NCBI RefSeq assembly: GCF_017874595.1
Contig: NZ_JAGILA010000005.1
Coordinates: forward strand, 1 to 64,000
Source: Sinorhizobium kostiense
GTDB lineage: Bacteria > Pseudomonadota > Alphaproteobacteria > Rhizobiales > Rhizobiaceae
Direction of reading: 5' to 3'
Length of the DNA: 64,000 nucleotides
The notes below the pieces were generated by a model that had not been told where the DNA came from, did not search any database, and saw nothing but the letters and a program-made list of their open reading frames with translations. The translations under genes were made by a program, and so were the position numbers. Each line of letters starts with the position of its first letter. Position 1 is the first letter of the stretch. This document shows positions 19,016-30,834 of the stretch, piece by piece.

Positions 19016-19823
19016 GTCCTACACCCCTCGGCGCGCGATAGAGGTAACGATAGACCTCGGCGAAACCGGCCTTGCGATAAAGCTCGATTGCCGCCTCATT
19101 GGCTGCCTCGACCTGGAGCCAAGCCTTCTTCGCCCCGCGAAGGCGCGCCCAGCGCAGCGATGTGCCAAGCAGCGCATTTCCAATGCCCTGGCGGCGCACC
19201 GGTGCAGCGATCGCGAACTGCATGATGCCGGCGAGGTCGTTGTCATGGACGACGAGCGAAACCGCGGTCGGACCGATCTCGCGGTCTTCGAAAAGGAAAA
19301 GCCCGCTTTCGGGTTTTATCGCGCTTATGATGTCCACCAGCGCCTGATTGCTCCCCGGATCCTCCTTGCCTATCCGGATGCGCGCATCGGCAAAACGCCT
19401 GACGTCCTTGATTGGCAAATGATCGATCCCTTCGCCGAAGTCCCGCTCTGCGAGATCGAGCGCCAGCACGAGGCTGTGCCCGAAGACGGTCCAGCCTTCG
19501 GCGTCCATATGGGCAATCATCTGCGGCGGCGTTAGCGGCGTCTGGCGAACCGTCAGCGAGCGACCGTGCTCTGCGAAGCGCTGCGAAGCCTTTTGAAGCC
19601 GGATGGCTATGTCGCGGTAGTCCGAGGGGTCGAGCGGATTGACCGAGTTCAGTCGTTTCGAGGGATGACCGGCGGTCAGCCGTATCAGCCAGCTGCCATC
19701 ATAATGCACCGTGTTCGCCGGCCATGCGCGGAAGCCGACCGCTTCCAGGCGCCGCACGCTCGCAAGGTCGACCACAGCTTCGGCCGTCGGGTGGTCGCCT
19801 GACTGTCTGTCTTTCCACGTCAT
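18999..19823 (-). CDS. GNAT family N-acetyltransferase
   Basis: A 274-residue protein with a GNAT domain in its C-terminal half: the acetyl-CoA loop is RRQGIGNALL (about 213-222), followed by NEAAIELYRKAGF. The N-terminal 130 residues are degenerate GNAT-like and contain a conserved WPANTVHYDGSW. Substrate is unknown. It sits between argJ (27 bp gap) and mutT (overlap), so co-transcription is very likely. Confidence 0.88.
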   Translation of the reverse strand: MTWKDRQSGDHPTAEAVVDLASVRRLEAVGFRAWPANTVHYDGSWLIRLTAGHPSKRLNSVNPLDPSDYRDIAIRLQKASQRFAEHGRSLTVRQTPLTPPQMIAHMDAEGWTVFGHSLVLALDLAERDFGEGIDHLPIKDVRRFADARIRIGKEDPGSNQALVDIISAIKPESGLFLFEDREIGPTAVSLVVHDNDLAGIMQFAIAAPVRRQGIGNALLGTSLRWARLRGAKKAWLQVEAANEAAIELYRKAGFAEVYRYLYRAPRGVGHGNQG

Positions 19824-19850
19824 GTCCTTGTGCCCCGATGCAGCGCCGGG

Positions 19851-21092
19851 TCAACTTCTGTAATCGCCATTGATCTCCACATATTCCTTGGTTAGATCGC
19901 AGGTATAGACGGTGGCGCGGCCCGAGCCGAGGCCGATCTCGACACGGACCGGAATGGTCTCGCCCTTCATCACCGCGCTTGCCGCCGCTTCCGAATAAGC
20001 AGGATCGCGCTCGCCCCCTACGGCAACCCGCACGTCGCCAAACCAGATCGCCAGCCGGTCGCGCTCGGCCATCTCTCCGGATTTGCCAACGGCCATGACG
20101 ACGCGGCCCCAGTTCGCGTCCTCGCCGGCGACCGCCGTCTTGACGAGCGGCGAATTGGCGATCGAAAGCGCAATGCGCTTGGCTGCCGCGTCGTTCTCGG
20201 CACCTTCGACCGTCACTTCCACCATCTTGCGCGCGCCCTCGCCATCGCGCACCACCTGCAGCGCCAGGTCTCGCAGAAGGTCATTGAGCGCGACGCGGAA
20301 GAATTGAAGCCGCGGGTCTGCAGCGTCTTCGACCCGTGCCTGCCCGTCCTTTGCGGCCGCACCAGTTGCAAACAGCATCAGTGTGTCGGAGGTGGAGGTG
20401 TCGCTGTCGACGGTCACGGAATTGAAGCTCGGGCCGACTCCTGCCGAAAGCAACGCCTGAAGGGCGGCCGGGGCAATATCGGCGTCGGTCACCACGAAGG
20501 AGAGCATGGTCGCCATGTCCGGCGCAATCATGCCGGCTCCCTTGGCGATCCCGTTGATCGTGACCTGGACGCCGTTGATCTCTGCACTTCGGGTCGCGAC
20601 CTTCGGGTAGGTGTCGGTGGTCATGATCGCTTTGGCCGCCTCGAACCAGAAGTCCTCCCTGGCCGATCTGGCAAGCTCATCGAGCACGCCAGCAAATTTG
20701 CTCGCGTCCAGCGGCTCGCCGATGACACCCGTCGATGCCAGAAAGACCTCGCTCTCGCTGCAGCCAGTGGCCGCGGCCGCGGATTTCGCGGTGAGCTCGG
20801 TCGCCTCCTTGCCCTTCTTGCCAGTAAACGCATTGGCGTTGCCGGAATTGACGACCACGGCACGCGCAAACCCGCCGGGCAGGTTTTTCCGGCAGAAATC
20901 GACCGGCGCGGAAGGGCATTTCGATCGCGTGAAGACGCCGGCGACAGCCGCCGGCTGATCGAAGATCATCATCAGCACGTCCGTGCGATTCTTATATTTG
21001 ATGCCCGCGGCCGCGGTCGCCATGCGCACTCCGCGTACCGCCGGCATCTCGGCGAAGGTTTTCGGAGCGAGCGGAGAAACGGAACCGGACAT
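19851..21092 (-). CDS. argJ: Bifunctional glutamate N-acetyltransferase / amino-acid acetyltransferase ArgJ
   Basis: Transfers acetyl from N-acetylornithine to glutamate in the cyclic arginine pathway, and can also use acetyl-CoA. The 413-residue precursor self-cleaves at the Ala-Thr of [12 protein letters not shown] (about residues 187-198) to form alpha and beta chains; this motif is intact. I used the ATG of MSGSVSPL, since the 18 codons before it look like leader. It lies downstream of the parvulin gene, and argH is about 20 kb away in this window. Confidence 0.96.
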   Translation of the reverse strand: MSGSVSPLAPKTFAEMPAVRGVRMATAAAGIKYKNRTDVLMMIFDQPAAVAGVFTRSKCPSAPVDFCRKNLPGGFARAVVVNSGNANAFTGKKGKEATELTAKSAAAATGCSESEVFLASTGVIGEPLDASKFAGVLDELARSAREDFWFEAAKAIMTTDTYPKVATRSAEINGVQVTINGIAKGAGMIAPDMATMLSFVVTDADIAPAALQALLSAGVGPSFNSVTVDSDTSTSDTLMLFATGAAAKDGQARVEDAADPRLQFFRVALNDLLRDLALQVVRDGEGARKMVEVTVEGAENDAAAKRIALSIANSPLVKTAVAGEDANWGRVVMAVGKSGEMAERDRLAIWFGDVRVAVGGERDPAYSEAAASAVMKGETIPVRVEIGLGSGRATVYTCDLTKEYVEINGDYRS

Positions 21093-21207
21093 TGGACGAA
21101 CCTGCTTTTGAGCCTTTGAAGGGTGCGGGAAATGCCCGAACGGCATTCAGCCGCCGGGCATTTGTTCTGGTCATGGGCCGGGCGCCAGCAAAGTCAGGCG
21201 CGGAAGC

Positions 21208-22065
21208 TCACCGGGCTTCCCGCGCTGCGTTGGCCGCGTCATAGGCTTTTTTCAGCTCCGGATCGGAGATCTCGACCTCGGTCGTCTTTTTCGCCGAAGC
21301 CAGGAGAGCAAGGTATTTGTCGCGCATGACGAGCTGGCGAACCTGCGGCTCGACCTCCTCGAGCTTCGGCGGTGCCTGCGGCCGCTTATCCTCGACGAGG
21401 ATGACGTGATAGCCGAACTGCGTCTTCACCGGCTCCTTGGTATAGGCGCCCTTCTCGAGCGCGAAAGCGGCCGCCTCGAATTCCGGCACCATCCGACCCT
21501 TGGTGAAATAGCCGAGATCGCCGCCGTCGTCCTTGTTCGGATCGGTGGACTTGGCCTTGGCGAGTTCGACGAAGCTCTTGCCCGCTTCAAGCTCCTTGAT
21601 GATCGCCTTCGCTTCCTCTTCGGTCTTCACTAGGATATGGCGCGCCTTCACCTCCTCCTGGGGCGGGATCGCAGCGATTTCCTTGTCATAGCGCGCCTTC
21701 ACCTCTTCCTTCGTGACTGCGTCGACGACATGCTTCTTGAAAAAGGCGTTGTGAAGCTCGCGCTCGGTGATGAAGGCGACGCGCTGCTTGAAGGTCTCAT
21801 CGTTCTGGAGCCCTTCCTTCTCGGCGTCCTTGACCAGGAGCTTGACGTCGATGACGGAGGAAAGCGCCGCTGCACGCTTCTGCTCTTCCGGCATGCGCTG
21901 AAGCTGCGGATCGAGACTGCTGATGGCAAGGTCAAGCTCCGATTGGCGGACTTCCTGATCGCCGACTTTCGCGATGACCGGATCGGTGTCTTGGGCGAGG
22001 GCGGCGCCGCTTGCCGCCACCAGCGCGACAAGTGCCGCAGCCGCCAGGCTCTTGTATCTGGACAT
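21208..22065 (-). CDS. Periplasmic parvulin-type peptidylprolyl isomerase
   Basis: A 285-residue exported protein. The signal peptide is residues 1-24 (LAAAALVALVAASGAALA). A SurA-like N-terminal chaperone part (about 30-125) is followed by a parvulin domain (about 135-235) with KARHILVKTEEEA, GGDLGYFTKGRMVPEFE and FGYHVILVEDKR. The family folds outer-membrane and periplasmic proteins. It diverges from secA, which fits a secretion role, and leads the argJ operon. Confidence 0.92.
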   Translation of the reverse strand: MSRYKSLAAAALVALVAASGAALAQDTDPVIAKVGDQEVRQSELDLAISSLDPQLQRMPEEQKRAAALSSVIDVKLLVKDAEKEGLQNDETFKQRVAFITERELHNAFFKKHVVDAVTKEEVKARYDKEIAAIPPQEEVKARHILVKTEEEAKAIIKELEAGKSFVELAKAKSTDPNKDDGGDLGYFTKGRMVPEFEAAAFALEKGAYTKEPVKTQFGYHVILVEDKRPQAPPKLEEVEPQVRQLVMRDKYLALLASAKKTTEVEISDPELKKAYDAANAAREAR

Positions 22066-22172
22066 TTCTCTAACCTTTCACGATTGACCGTCAGCGCGAT
22101 TGCCTCGGACCGCAAGGGGCTGCACAACACCAGAATGTGGCAGTTCTGCAGCCGCCTGGCCGTGCAAGTGCG

Positions 22173-22200
22173 TTGACATAATCCGACCCCCCTCTTATCT
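22173..22200 (+). promoter_or_regulatory. Probable sigma-70 promoter of secA
   Basis: TTGACA and TTATCT are separated by 16 bp, about 130 bp before the secA ATG. The -35 is a perfect match and the -10 is a reasonable one. The long leader after it holds an AAGGA ribosome site near the gene. No start-site data are available. Confidence 0.6.
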
Positions 22201-22326
22201 GTCACGCAACCTCGCGTCCAGAACAGTTTTCCGGGCGTTTCACGGCATTCCGCGGTTTTTCAGGCCCCGACCTGAACCTCCGAACCTTGAAACCCCCATG
22301 CGACAAATAAGGAAAGGACCATTCGA

Positions 22327-25032
<2,706 letters not shown>

Positions 25033-25038
25033 AGCACG

Positions 25039-25070
25039 AAGCTTCCAAGGTCGGATCGACCTGGAAGCTT
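25039..25070 (+). terminator. Hairpin after secA
   Basis: AAGCTTCCaAGGTCG and CGACCTGGAAGCTT pair over 14 bp with one bulged base and a 3-nt loop, starting 7 bp after the secA stop codon. No U-run follows, so this may be a weak terminator, an RNase-protecting 3-prime end, or the stem of a palindromic repeat. Confidence 0.55.
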
Positions 25071-25259
25071 GAGCCGTACGATTCTACGACATGTCTCCTT
25101 TGCTGTGAGACGCAAGGGGCGACATTGCACTTCTACCCTTGCCTCCCCAGACCCGAACGCGGTCAGAGTTTCGGCATGCCCCGCATCCGCCGCTGAACAC
25201 TTTGTTAACGCTGATCTGGCAAGATGAGCCCCTGTATTGCGTAATCTCAGGGTGTCCTC

Positions 25260-26687
25260 GTGTTCATGGCGGTATGTCAATCGGCCGGACGAATGCTGCC
25301 GCCGGCGCTGAGAGACCACCTGTCGATTGTCTTTGAACGGCTTGCGGTCATAGTGTCCGGTGCCGATTCCAGAAGCCTGGCGCAACGCGTGGCGATCATC
25401 GCCTTCGCGATAAGAACCTTAAGCGCCGCGATCGCCTTCGTCTCGCAGATCGAGCTTGCGCGCCTCATGGGCGAATTCGAATACGGCGTCTTCATTTTCG
25501 TCTGGGTGATGGCCATCCTGTTCGGAAACCTGTCCTGCCTCGGTCTGCATTCGGCCGTCATCCGCTTCCTGCCGGAATATCACACGACGTCGGCTCTTGC
25601 CGAAATCCGCGGGCTCACGACCACGGCGCGCATTTTTGCTCTCGTGTCCGCGAGCACGCTTGCCGCAGGCGCTGCCGTCGGGCTCTGGCTCTTTGGACTC
25701 GACATCGAGAACTACTACATCGTTCCGCTCTATCTCGGCCTCTGCGCGCTGCCGATGATCGCGCTCGGCGACGTAATGGATGGCACGGCGCGTGCTCATG
25801 CCTGGCCGATCGCGGCGCTGAGCCCGACCTTCATCGTGCGACCGCTGCTCATTTTAGCGTTCATGCTTGGTGCCATTCACGCCGGCCTGCCGCACGACGC
25901 GATAACGGCCATGGCGGCCGCGCTGGCGGCGACCTATGTCACCGCGCTCGGACAGTTCCTCGCCATGGTGTGGCGGCTCGGCCGGCAATATGCGACAGGC
26001 CCCATGAGGATCGAACTCGGGCGATGGCTGCGCGTCTCAGTACCAATCTTCCTTGTCGATGGCTTCGGCTTCCTGCTCACCAATGCCGACGTCGTCATTG
26101 TCGGCCTGTACCTGAAGCCGGACGACGTGGCGGTCTACTTTGCCGCAGCCAAGACGATGGCGCTCGTGCATTTCGTGATGTTCGCAGTGAAGGCCGCGGC
26201 TGGTCCCCGATTGTCGGGGGCGATGGCCGTGCGCGACCTTGATCAACTGACGGAAATCGCCATCGAAAGCGCGCGCTGGTCCTTCTGGCCATCGCTGGCG
26301 ATCGGCTGCACGGTCGTCCTCGCCGGACCCCTTCTGCTTTCGCTGTTCGGCCCGGCATTCCCCGCCGGTGCACCGCTGATGGCGATCCTGCTAATCGGGA
26401 TTCTCGCCAAGGCCTTCGTGGGCCCGGCTGAAACACTCCTCACCATGGCCGGGCGGCAGAAGCTTTGCGTCGCTCTCTATGCGGTGGCGCTCGCCGCCAA
26501 TGTCGCGCTTAACGCGACGCTCGTGCCGCTCTTCGGCCTGACAGGGGCGGCATCGGCGACAGCCGGCGCGATGTTTGTGGAAGCGATCATCCTGTACGTC
26601 GGGGTGAGGCACACATTCGGCTTCACGCTGTTCGCGTTTGCGGGTGGAAGGAGCATTAGCGACGAGAAGGAGGCGATCAGGCCATGA
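25260..26687 (+). CDS. Lipopolysaccharide/polysaccharide flippase (MATE-like, Wzx type)
   Basis: An integral membrane protein of about 475 residues with 12-14 hydrophobic helices, of the polysaccharide biosynthesis (Wzx/MurJ-like) superfamily. The first helices contain ARLMGEFEYGVFIFVWVMA and the central part FLLTNADVVIVGLYLKPDDVAVYFAAAKTM, both typical. The family moves lipid-linked sugars across the inner membrane. The start is a GTG after AGGGTG; ATGs at 25266 and 25293 are alternatives. It overlaps the acyltransferase gene by 4 bp (ATGA), so the two act together. No glycosyltransferase lies nearby. Confidence 0.8.
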   Translation: MFMAVCQSAGRMLPPALRDHLSIVFERLAVIVSGADSRSLAQRVAIIAFAIRTLSAAIAFVSQIELARLMGEFEYGVFIFVWVMAILFGNLSCLGLHSAVIRFLPEYHTTSALAEIRGLTTTARIFALVSASTLAAGAAVGLWLFGLDIENYYIVPLYLGLCALPMIALGDVMDGTARAHAWPIAALSPTFIVRPLLILAFMLGAIHAGLPHDAITAMAAALAATYVTALGQFLAMVWRLGRQYATGPMRIELGRWLRVSVPIFLVDGFGFLLTNADVVIVGLYLKPDDVAVYFAAAKTMALVHFVMFAVKAAAGPRLSGAMAVRDLDQLTEIAIESARWSFWPSLAIGCTVVLAGPLLLSLFGPAFPAGAPLMAILLIGILAKAFVGPAETLLTMAGRQKLCVALYAVALAANVALNATLVPLFGLTGAASATAGAMFVEAIILYVGVRHTFGFTLFAFAGGRSISDEKEAIRP

Positions 26688-27958
26688 GCGGCAATATCCA
26701 GCTTCCCGGCGAGTTGAGTGGCAGGACGAATCGCCTGCCCCCCGGATTGGTGCGGCCGGACCTCAATGCGTCTCATGCCGAGCGGGTGATGATGGTGGGG
26801 CGGCCGGGGCGCCATCTCGCGATTTATCCGGCGCGCGCCGGCTACGAGCTGCAGCGAGAGCTCGACTTCCTTTCCAATCGCGCCATCGAGCCGAATGTCT
26901 TCTTCACCGGCCGGTTCCTCGCACCGGCGATGCCGCGGCTCGAGGAGCGGGTCATTCGCCTCGCCGTCATTCGCGACGAGAACGAGCGCAGCAGCCGCAT
27001 GCGTTTCGTAATGCCGTTTTCGGTCGAGAAGCCGGGATTTTCGATCGGCGCGCCCATAATTCGTGCCTGGTCCAATTCCTTCGGACCAATGGGCGTTCCT
27101 CTTCTCGACGCGGAAGGCGCGGCCGAGACGATCAGCAACTTCTACCGGGCGCTTGCCGCACCCGATTCCAGCCTGCCGCAGGTGCTGGTGCTGCCCGACG
27201 TGCGGCTCAAGGGCAAGTTCGCGCGGCTCGCCCGCGCCGTCGCGATCGGCGAGAACCTGCCGCTAACGGTGACCGACACCTTCGAGCGGCCAATGCTGGA
27301 GAGCCTGCTCGACGGCCAGACCTATCTGCGCAAGGCGATCAGCCGGCCGCATTTCAGGGATCTGAAGCGGCAGTGGACCAATCTCGAGAAATGCGGCGAG
27401 CTTCGCTATTGCGTCGCACGCCAGCCGGAGGAGATCCGCTGGCGAACGGAAGAGTTCCTGGCGCTGGAGGCCTCCGGCTGGAAGGGCCGCGAGCGCAGCG
27501 CCATGATCATGGACCGCTATCGCGCCGCCTTCGCAAGAGAGTCGATCACCAATCTTGCCGAAGCTGACTGCGTGCGCATCCACACGCTCGATCTCGACGG
27601 CAAGGCGATAGCCGCTATGGTCGTGTTCCTGATGGCCGGCGAGGCCTACACATGGAAAACCGCCTACGACGAACGCTACGCGAAATTCTCGCCCGGCAAG
27701 CTGCTGCTCGCTCAGCTGACGGAATGGCACCTCGACGACGCCAACATCGTCCGCTCCGATTCCTGCGCCGTGCCCGACCATCCGATGCTTGCGCGCTTCT
27801 GGCAGGAGCGCGAAGAGATGGGCACCCTCGTTATCGGCTTGCGGCAGGACCGCGACCGAGACGTGCGCCAGGTGGCGACGCAGCTTCACCTCTATCGCAA
27901 CACCCGCAACATGGCGCGGATGCTGCGCGACAAGATACGGGCGCTGGCGGGGCGATAG
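26684..27958 (+). CDS. GNAT family protein of the BcsL/CelD (Acetyltransf_6) type
   Basis: A 424-residue cytoplasmic protein with the FemAB/CelD-like acetyltransferase fold, recognised by WRTEEFLALEASGWKGR (about 250-266) and the later FLMAGEAYTWKTAYDERYAKFSPGKLLLAQL. Relatives acylate exopolysaccharide or cellulose precursors, or act on peptidoglycan stem peptides. Coupling to the upstream flippase by an ATGA overlap points to modification of a surface glycan. The substrate is not known. Confidence 0.82.
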   Translation: MSGNIQLPGELSGRTNRLPPGLVRPDLNASHAERVMMVGRPGRHLAIYPARAGYELQRELDFLSNRAIEPNVFFTGRFLAPAMPRLEERVIRLAVIRDENERSSRMRFVMPFSVEKPGFSIGAPIIRAWSNSFGPMGVPLLDAEGAAETISNFYRALAAPDSSLPQVLVLPDVRLKGKFARLARAVAIGENLPLTVTDTFERPMLESLLDGQTYLRKAISRPHFRDLKRQWTNLEKCGELRYCVARQPEEIRWRTEEFLALEASGWKGRERSAMIMDRYRAAFARESITNLAEADCVRIHTLDLDGKAIAAMVVFLMAGEAYTWKTAYDERYAKFSPGKLLLAQLTEWHLDDANIVRSDSCAVPDHPMLARFWQEREEMGTLVIGLRQDRDRDVRQVATQLHLYRNTRNMARMLRDKIRALAGR

Positions 27959-27986
27959 GAATGTGAGGACTAACGGATCGGGAATC

Positions 27987-28030
27987 TACCCCCTCTGGCC
28001 TGCCGGCCATCTCCCCCACAACGGGGAGGG
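27987..28030. repeat. RIME1-like rhizobial intergenic repeat fragment
   Basis: TACCCCCTCTGGCCTGCCGGCCATCTCCCCCACAACGGGGAGGG resembles, in pieces, the rhizobium-specific intergenic mosaic element RIME1 (CCCCCTCTG...CTGCCGG...ATCTCCCCCAC). It contains short inverted repeats and sits just after the acyltransferase stop codon in a 128-bp gap between convergent genes. I see only this one copy in the window. Identification is from memory of the element. Confidence 0.6.
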
Positions 28031-28086
28031 CCGATGTGGCACGCACGTGTGCCCATCAACGGGCAGGCGTTCTGTCCCTCCAGGCT

Positions 28087-29826
28087 CTATGTGTCAAGCT
28101 CAAGCGCTTTGATCGCATGATTAGCCGGCCGCGAGTCAATCTCCGGCAGGCCTGAGGGGGCAGGCTGCCGTTCCACTGTCCTAATTCCTACGTCGCCGAT
28201 ATCCTCCACCGCCGCCTTCTCCCGCAATAGCCGGCGGATGACCTTGCCCGAGGTCGTCAACGGCAGGCTGTCCACGAACTCGATCTCGCGCGGATATTCG
28301 TGCATGGAGAGCCGGTTCTTCACCCAATCTCGCATCGCAGCGGCGGTCTCGTAGCTGGCGTCGATTCCCGGCTTCAGCACCACATAGGCCTTGACGATTT
28401 CGGTTCGTACCGGATCCGGCTTGCCGATGGCGGCCGCCATTTGGACATCGGCATGGCCGGCCAGGCAATCCTCGATTTCGCCCGGGCCGATGCGATAGCC
28501 TGATGAGGTGATGACGTCGTCGTCCCGGCCGAAGAAGGTGAAATAGCCCTCCTCGTCCATCACGGCCTGGTCGCCGGTGGTCATCCAGTCGCCGACGAAC
28601 TTGGCCTCGGTCGCCTTTTCATTCTTCCAGTAGCCGAGGAACATCACCGGGTCGGGGCGCTTGACTGCGACCTGCCCGATCACCCCCGATGGCAGAACAC
28701 GCCCCTCCGGGTCGATGATTGCGACCTCATGGCCAGGCGCCGCCCTTCCCATCGAGCCTGGCTTCAGCACCCCGAGATCGGCTGCCGAGGAGACGACGAT
28801 GTTACACTCCGTCTGGCCGTAGAATTCGCTGACCTCGATGCCGAGCACGGCCTTCACCCATTCGAAGGTTTCGCGCCCGAGCCTCTCGCCCGCCGATCCA
28901 ATCGTGCGGAGATTGAGGCGATAGCGCTCGCGCGGCCGCTCGACGGCCCTCAGCAGTCTCAGCGCCGTCGGCGGAATGAAGGCGTTGCGCACATCCATGT
29001 CCTGCATGATCCGGAAGGCCATGTGCGGATCGAACTTCTGCGCCGGCGAGGAGACGACCGGCACTCCGAAGAACAGCGACGGAAGCAGCGCGTTGAGTAG
29101 CCCGCCCGCCCACGCCCAGTCGGCCGGCGTCCACATGCGGTCGCCGGGCTTCGGCAGGAAGTGATGGTGGAACTGGAATCCTGGCAAATGACCGAGCAGC
29201 ACGCGATGGCCGTGCAGCGCTCCCTTTGGCAACCCCGTGGTCCCGGACGTATAGATCATCAGTGCCGGGTCATCCGGCGTCGTGTCTGCCGCGGCAAAGC
29301 GCCCCTCGCCCGCAGCCAGACGATCGAAACGGGCGGTGCCCGGCAATTCCTCCGCTTCCGCAAGCACGACGAGCCGCAACTCCGGCAGCTCGTCCCGGAT
29401 GGCGGAAAGCCGCTCATAACCGAATCGATTGGTGACGACCGCGGCCGCCTCCGCGTCGCGCAGGCGATAGGCAAGCGCCTCGACACCGAAGAGCAGCGCC
29501 AGCGGCAGGGCGATGGCGCCGAGCTTGTAGATCGCCGCATGGGCGATCGCCGCTTCGAAGCCCTGCGGCAGGAGGATGGCGACGCGATCGCCAGGCTTGA
29601 TGCCGTGTGAGAGAAGACCGCCGGCAAAGGAGGAAGACCTCGCCGCAAAGGCACCATAGGTCAACGAAAGATGCGCGCCATCGGGGCTGAAATGCTGAAG
29701 GCAGACCCGCTCCGGCTCCCGTGCAGCCCAGGCATCGCTCACGGAAACGCCGATATTGAATCTCTCCGGAATCCGCCAACGGAATTCGCGATAGAGATCC
29801 TCGTAAGTGTCGATATTGGGCAACAT
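28087..29826 (-). CDS. Acyl-CoA synthetase (AMP-dependent ligase)
   Basis: A 579-residue member of the acyl-adenylate-forming superfamily. The P-loop motif is YTSGTTGLPKGALHG (about 192-206), later motifs are YGQTECN and GDWMTTGDQAVMDEEGYFTFFGRDDDVI, and the catalytic lysine is in TTSGKVIRRLL near the end. Overall it looks like an acetyl-/medium-chain (ACSM-like) synthetase, but substrate cannot be fixed. It is monocistronic and convergent with the flippase-acyltransferase pair. Confidence 0.92.
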   Translation of the reverse strand: MLPNIDTYEDLYREFRWRIPERFNIGVSVSDAWAAREPERVCLQHFSPDGAHLSLTYGAFAARSSSFAGGLLSHGIKPGDRVAILLPQGFEAAIAHAAIYKLGAIALPLALLFGVEALAYRLRDAEAAAVVTNRFGYERLSAIRDELPELRLVVLAEAEELPGTARFDRLAAGEGRFAAADTTPDDPALMIYTSGTTGLPKGALHGHRVLLGHLPGFQFHHHFLPKPGDRMWTPADWAWAGGLLNALLPSLFFGVPVVSSPAQKFDPHMAFRIMQDMDVRNAFIPPTALRLLRAVERPRERYRLNLRTIGSAGERLGRETFEWVKAVLGIEVSEFYGQTECNIVVSSAADLGVLKPGSMGRAAPGHEVAIIDPEGRVLPSGVIGQVAVKRPDPVMFLGYWKNEKATEAKFVGDWMTTGDQAVMDEEGYFTFFGRDDDVITSSGYRIGPGEIEDCLAGHADVQMAAAIGKPDPVRTEIVKAYVVLKPGIDASYETAAAMRDWVKNRLSMHEYPREIEFVDSLPLTTSGKVIRRLLREKAAVEDIGDVGIRTVERQPAPSGLPEIDSRPANHAIKALELDT

Positions 29827-30033
29827 GGCGGGCCGAAGCGAATATTTGCTGCATGGCAGCTAGCATTTCCGACCGGGTGATTTCAATGGACAATCAGCCA
29901 CCGGGGCGGAATATGCGCGCACCACTCCGCTGCGATTTGTCGAACGGATCGCACGGCCTCTGGCTAGCGCCCCAAGCCCCTCACGCGTCCTTCGCGGCTT
30001 AACGCTGACACAATCGAATGACTGTCTGAAGGT

Positions 30034-30119
30034 TGGTGCCCCATGCCGGGGTCGAACCAGCACTCCTTTTGGGAACTCGATTTTGAGTCGAGCGCGTCTA
30101 CCAATTCCGCCAATGGGGC
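30034..30119 (-). tRNA. tRNA-Leu (anticodon CAA)
   Basis: An 86-base tRNA with encoded CCA. The acceptor stem is GCCCCAT/ATGGGGC with discriminator A. The D arm is GCGGAATTGGTAGACGC, which is typical of class II leucine tRNAs. The anticodon stem is CTCGA/TCGAG with loop CTCAAAA, giving CAA (reads UUG). A long variable arm TTCCCAAAAGGAGT and the T arm with GTTCGAC follow. It stands alone between genes. Confidence 0.95.
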
Positions 30120-30281
30120 ATAAGGCTGGGCGATATCAGCGGCTTGCGATTTACACGAAGCTTTTCGCACCGGTCAACCGGGAACTTGCGAAATTCGCTC
30201 AAGAGATCGCAAAAGCGTGCGTTTGGTCGCATGCTAGAGCGATTTACAGCCGCACCATTCCTACATAAGAAGGGGGATCGA

Positions 30282-30350
30282 ATGAAGGGCGGCCAAGCGT
30301 ATCCCCCCGGCCGTCGTGAGGTAGGTCGAAGTGTCGGTAGCCCAACGTAA
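30282..30350 (+). CDS. Possible 22-codon ORF overlapping the dsbB start
   Basis: An ATG preceded by AGGGGG opens a 22-codon frame (MKGGQAYPPGRREVGRSVGSPT) whose stop lies 20 bp inside dsbB, in another frame. If translated it could couple to, or limit, initiation at the dsbB GTG. The Arg/Gly/Pro composition gives no function and it may be chance. Confidence 0.2.
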   Translation: MKGGQAYPPGRREVGRSVGSPT

Positions 30351-30831
30351 GCAGTTCATCTTCGCCGTGCTCGTCACCCTCGGAATGGCGGCGACCGTCG
30401 GCGGCGCCCTCGGCTTCGAGCATATCGGCGGATACATCCCCTGCGCGCTCTGCCTGCTCCAACGGGATCCTTATTATTACGGCCTTCCGCTTGGTATTAT
30501 CGCCATCCTGACCAGCGTCATGAAGCTGCCAGCCTGGACGACGCGCACCTTGCTCGTGCTCGTCGGCCTCCTGATGCTCATCGGTGCCGGGATCGGCGTC
30601 TATCACGCCGGAGTCGAATGGCATTTCTGGGAAGGACCCTCGACCTGCGCCACGACCGCGCAGGGCATCTCCTCCGATGTCGGTGATCTACTCGGCGACC
30701 TCGACGCCAAGCACGCCCCCTCCTGCACGGATGCGGCGCTGCGGGTCTTCGGCCTTTCCTTCGCCGGCTGGAACGTGATCGCGAGCCTCATTCTGGCGGC
30801 AATCGCCCTCAGAGGAGCCGCAAAGGCTTAG
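30331..30831 (+). CDS. dsbB: Disulfide bond formation protein B
   Basis: Inner-membrane quinone reductase of 166 residues that reoxidises DsbA. Four hydrophobic helices are visible. The first Cys pair lies in PCALCLLQRDPYY (about residues 36-39) and the second pair in STCATTAQ and PSCTDAA (about residues 105 and 130). The start is a GTG with GAGGTAGG upstream. Its partner DsbA is not in this window; a TlpA-type thiol oxidoreductase is about 9 kb away. Confidence 0.92.
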   Translation: MSVAQRKQFIFAVLVTLGMAATVGGALGFEHIGGYIPCALCLLQRDPYYYGLPLGIIAILTSVMKLPAWTTRTLLVLVGLLMLIGAGIGVYHAGVEWHFWEGPSTCATTAQGISSDVGDLLGDLDAKHAPSCTDAALRVFGLSFAGWNVIASLILAAIALRGAAKA

Positions 30832-30834
30832 GCC

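Noticed and set aside
30120-30281. Second RNA gene after tRNA-Leu
   Set aside because: No cloverleaf or strong stem; only loose repeats of TTGCGA.
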